The notes beneath the pieces are model-generated. The model was not told the DNA's origin. It saw nothing but the letters and a program-made list of their open reading frames with translations, and did no database searches. From NCBI RefSeq assembly GCF_004402495.1, contig NZ_SOFH01000031.1:62001-126000 (forward strand): a stretch of 64,000 nucleotides of DNA, given 5' to 3'. Origin of the DNA: Cryobacterium sp. HLT2-28 (lineage in GTDB: Bacteria > Actinomycetota > Actinomycetes > Actinomycetales > Microbacteriaceae). The position numbers and the translations under genes were made by a program. Below are positions 63,194 to 64,000 of the stretch, piece by piece; positions within the stretch are counted from its first letter, which is position 1; each line of letters starts with the position of its first letter.

Positions 63194-64000
63194 TCAGCCG
63201 ACGCGGCTGCCGCCGAACGTGCGACGGTACGCCGTCGGGGTGGTCTGGAGCACCTTGACGAAGTGGTGCCGCATCACCGCCGCGGCCCCGAAACCGGTGT
63301 CCGCGGCCACCTCCTCGAGGCTGCGCGAGGTCTCCTCGAGCAACTGCTGGGCTCGGAGCAGGCGCTGGCGGTTCAGCCACGCGGTCGGCGTCGTGCCCAA
63401 CTCGGCGCGGAACCGGCGGGCGAACGTGCGCGGTGACATCAGGGACCGGCGGGCCAGGCTGTCGACGGTGAGTTCCCGATCGAGGTTGTGCAGCATCCAC
63501 TCGGTGACCGCGGCGAACGAGTCGCTCGGGCACTCGGTGACCGGGGCCTGAATGAACTGGGACTGCCCGCCGTCGCGCTGCGGCGGCACGACCATGCGCC
63601 GGGCAATGATGTTCGCAGCCGCGGCGCCGAGCTCCTTGCGCACGATGTGCAGGGCGGCGTCGATGCCGGCCGCGGTCCCGGCGCCCGTGACGACCTTCCG
63701 GTCCTCCACGAACAGAACGTCGGGGTCGACCTCGGTCTGCGGATAGGCCCGGGCCAGGGCGTCGGTGTACATCCAGTGGGTGGTACTGCGCCTGCCGTCG
63801 AGGATGCCCGCCGCCCCCAGCACGAACGCCCCACTGCAGACGCTGAGCACCCACGCTCCGCGAGCCTCCGCCTCGCGCACGACCCGAAGGATGTCAGGGT
63901 GGATGCCGGCGCCCTCCTGGTAGGCCGGGATGGCGACCAGATCGGCGTCGTCTGCCGCGCCGAGGCCTTCGGTGACCACGATGTCGAAGCCGAGCTTCGT
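63194..64000 (-). CDS. GlxA-family transcriptional regulator, 5'-truncated by the window
   Basis: The frame is open to the end of the window, so the N-terminus is missing. The visible part has a DJ-1/PfpI (glutamine amidotransferase-like) domain with the nucleophile elbow VLSVCSGAFVLGAAG and then THWMYTDALARAYPQTEVDP. It ends in an AraC-type double helix-turn-helix: LARRSLMSPRTFARRF and VAADTGFGAAAVMRHHFVKV. This is the GlxA/FtrA architecture. The ligand and targets are unknown. Confidence 0.92.
   Translation of the reverse strand, partial: TKLGFDIVVTEGLGAADDADLVAIPAYQEGAGIHPDILRVVREAEARGAWVLSVCSGAFVLGAAGILDGRRSTTHWMYTDALARAYPQTEVDPDVLFVEDRKVVTGAGTAAGIDAALHIVRKELGAAAANIIARRMVVPPQRDGGQSQFIQAPVTECPSDSFAAVTEWMLHNLDRELTVDSLARRSLMSPRTFARRFRAELGTTPTAWLNRQRLLRAQQLLEETSRSLEEVAADTGFGAAAVMRHHFVKVLQTTPTAYRRTFGGSRVG

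Overview
The window is high-GC, densely packed actinobacterial DNA. Several features point to a Microbacteriaceae-type organism (for example Cryobacterium or Leifsonia relatives; this is inference, no species marker is present): an acyl-CoA carboxylase with an epsilon subunit, many GTG starts, rhamnose-based cell-wall glycopolymer genes, and short inverted intergenic repeats with a GTGATCGAGCTTGTCGAGA-like core.

Region 1 (1-16 kb) is mostly housekeeping. It holds the 3' end of a quinone/disulfide reductase gene, the biotin carboxylase/BCCP subunit, a Maf pyrophosphatase, a TRAM-domain RNA methyltransferase, a LuxR-type two-component system with a third kinase-like membrane protein, the acyl-CoA carboxylase epsilon and beta subunits, biotin ligase, a PH-domain membrane protein, a GtrA-like protein, purK-purE and an LCP (LytR-CpsA-Psr) protein. 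A small GIY-YIG nuclease gene at 15.6 kb lies between two arrays of the REP-like repeat.

Region 2 (16-57 kb) is a large cell-surface polysaccharide locus. It carries a full dTDP-L-rhamnose set (rmlA, B, C, D) and a WecE/RffA-type aminotransferase using the same dTDP-4-keto-6-deoxyglucose intermediate. It also carries a GDP-sugar branch (gmd, a ColD-like PLP dehydratase with His in place of the catalytic Lys, and a ColC/Fcl-like epimerase-reductase) that together predict a GDP-colitose-type 3,6-dideoxyhexose. There are thirteen glycosyltransferases, including two paralogous pairs (WsaF-like GT plus GT2). Other genes are a Wzm/Wzt ABC exporter with a pyruvyl transferase, two Wzx-like flippases, two O-antigen ligase/polymerase-like proteins, two DUF2142 membrane proteins, a DPM-like GT with DUF2304, a galE, and a secreted muramidase-like repeat protein with a lipoprotein. 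A VapBC-type toxin-antitoxin pair sits between rmlB and rmlD. The centre (about 27-46 kb) reads visibly richer in A/T than the flanks, which suggests transfer. No initiating phosphoglycosyl transferase is visible.

Region 3 (57-64 kb) has a sulfur/persulfide operon (CoA-disulfide reductase-rhodanese fusion, rhodanese, CsoR/CstR-family repressor) behind a perfect 16-bp palindrome. It then has an acyl-CoA dehydrogenase, manA (which feeds mannose-6-phosphate towards GDP-mannose), an AbiEi/DUF559-like protein flanked by two near-identical ~90-bp palindromic repeats, and a GlxA-type regulator cut by the window end.

The most interesting signals are the GIY-YIG/repeat association, the ~90-bp palindrome family, the predicted colitose-type pathway, and the pseudokinase-like third gene of the two-component operon.
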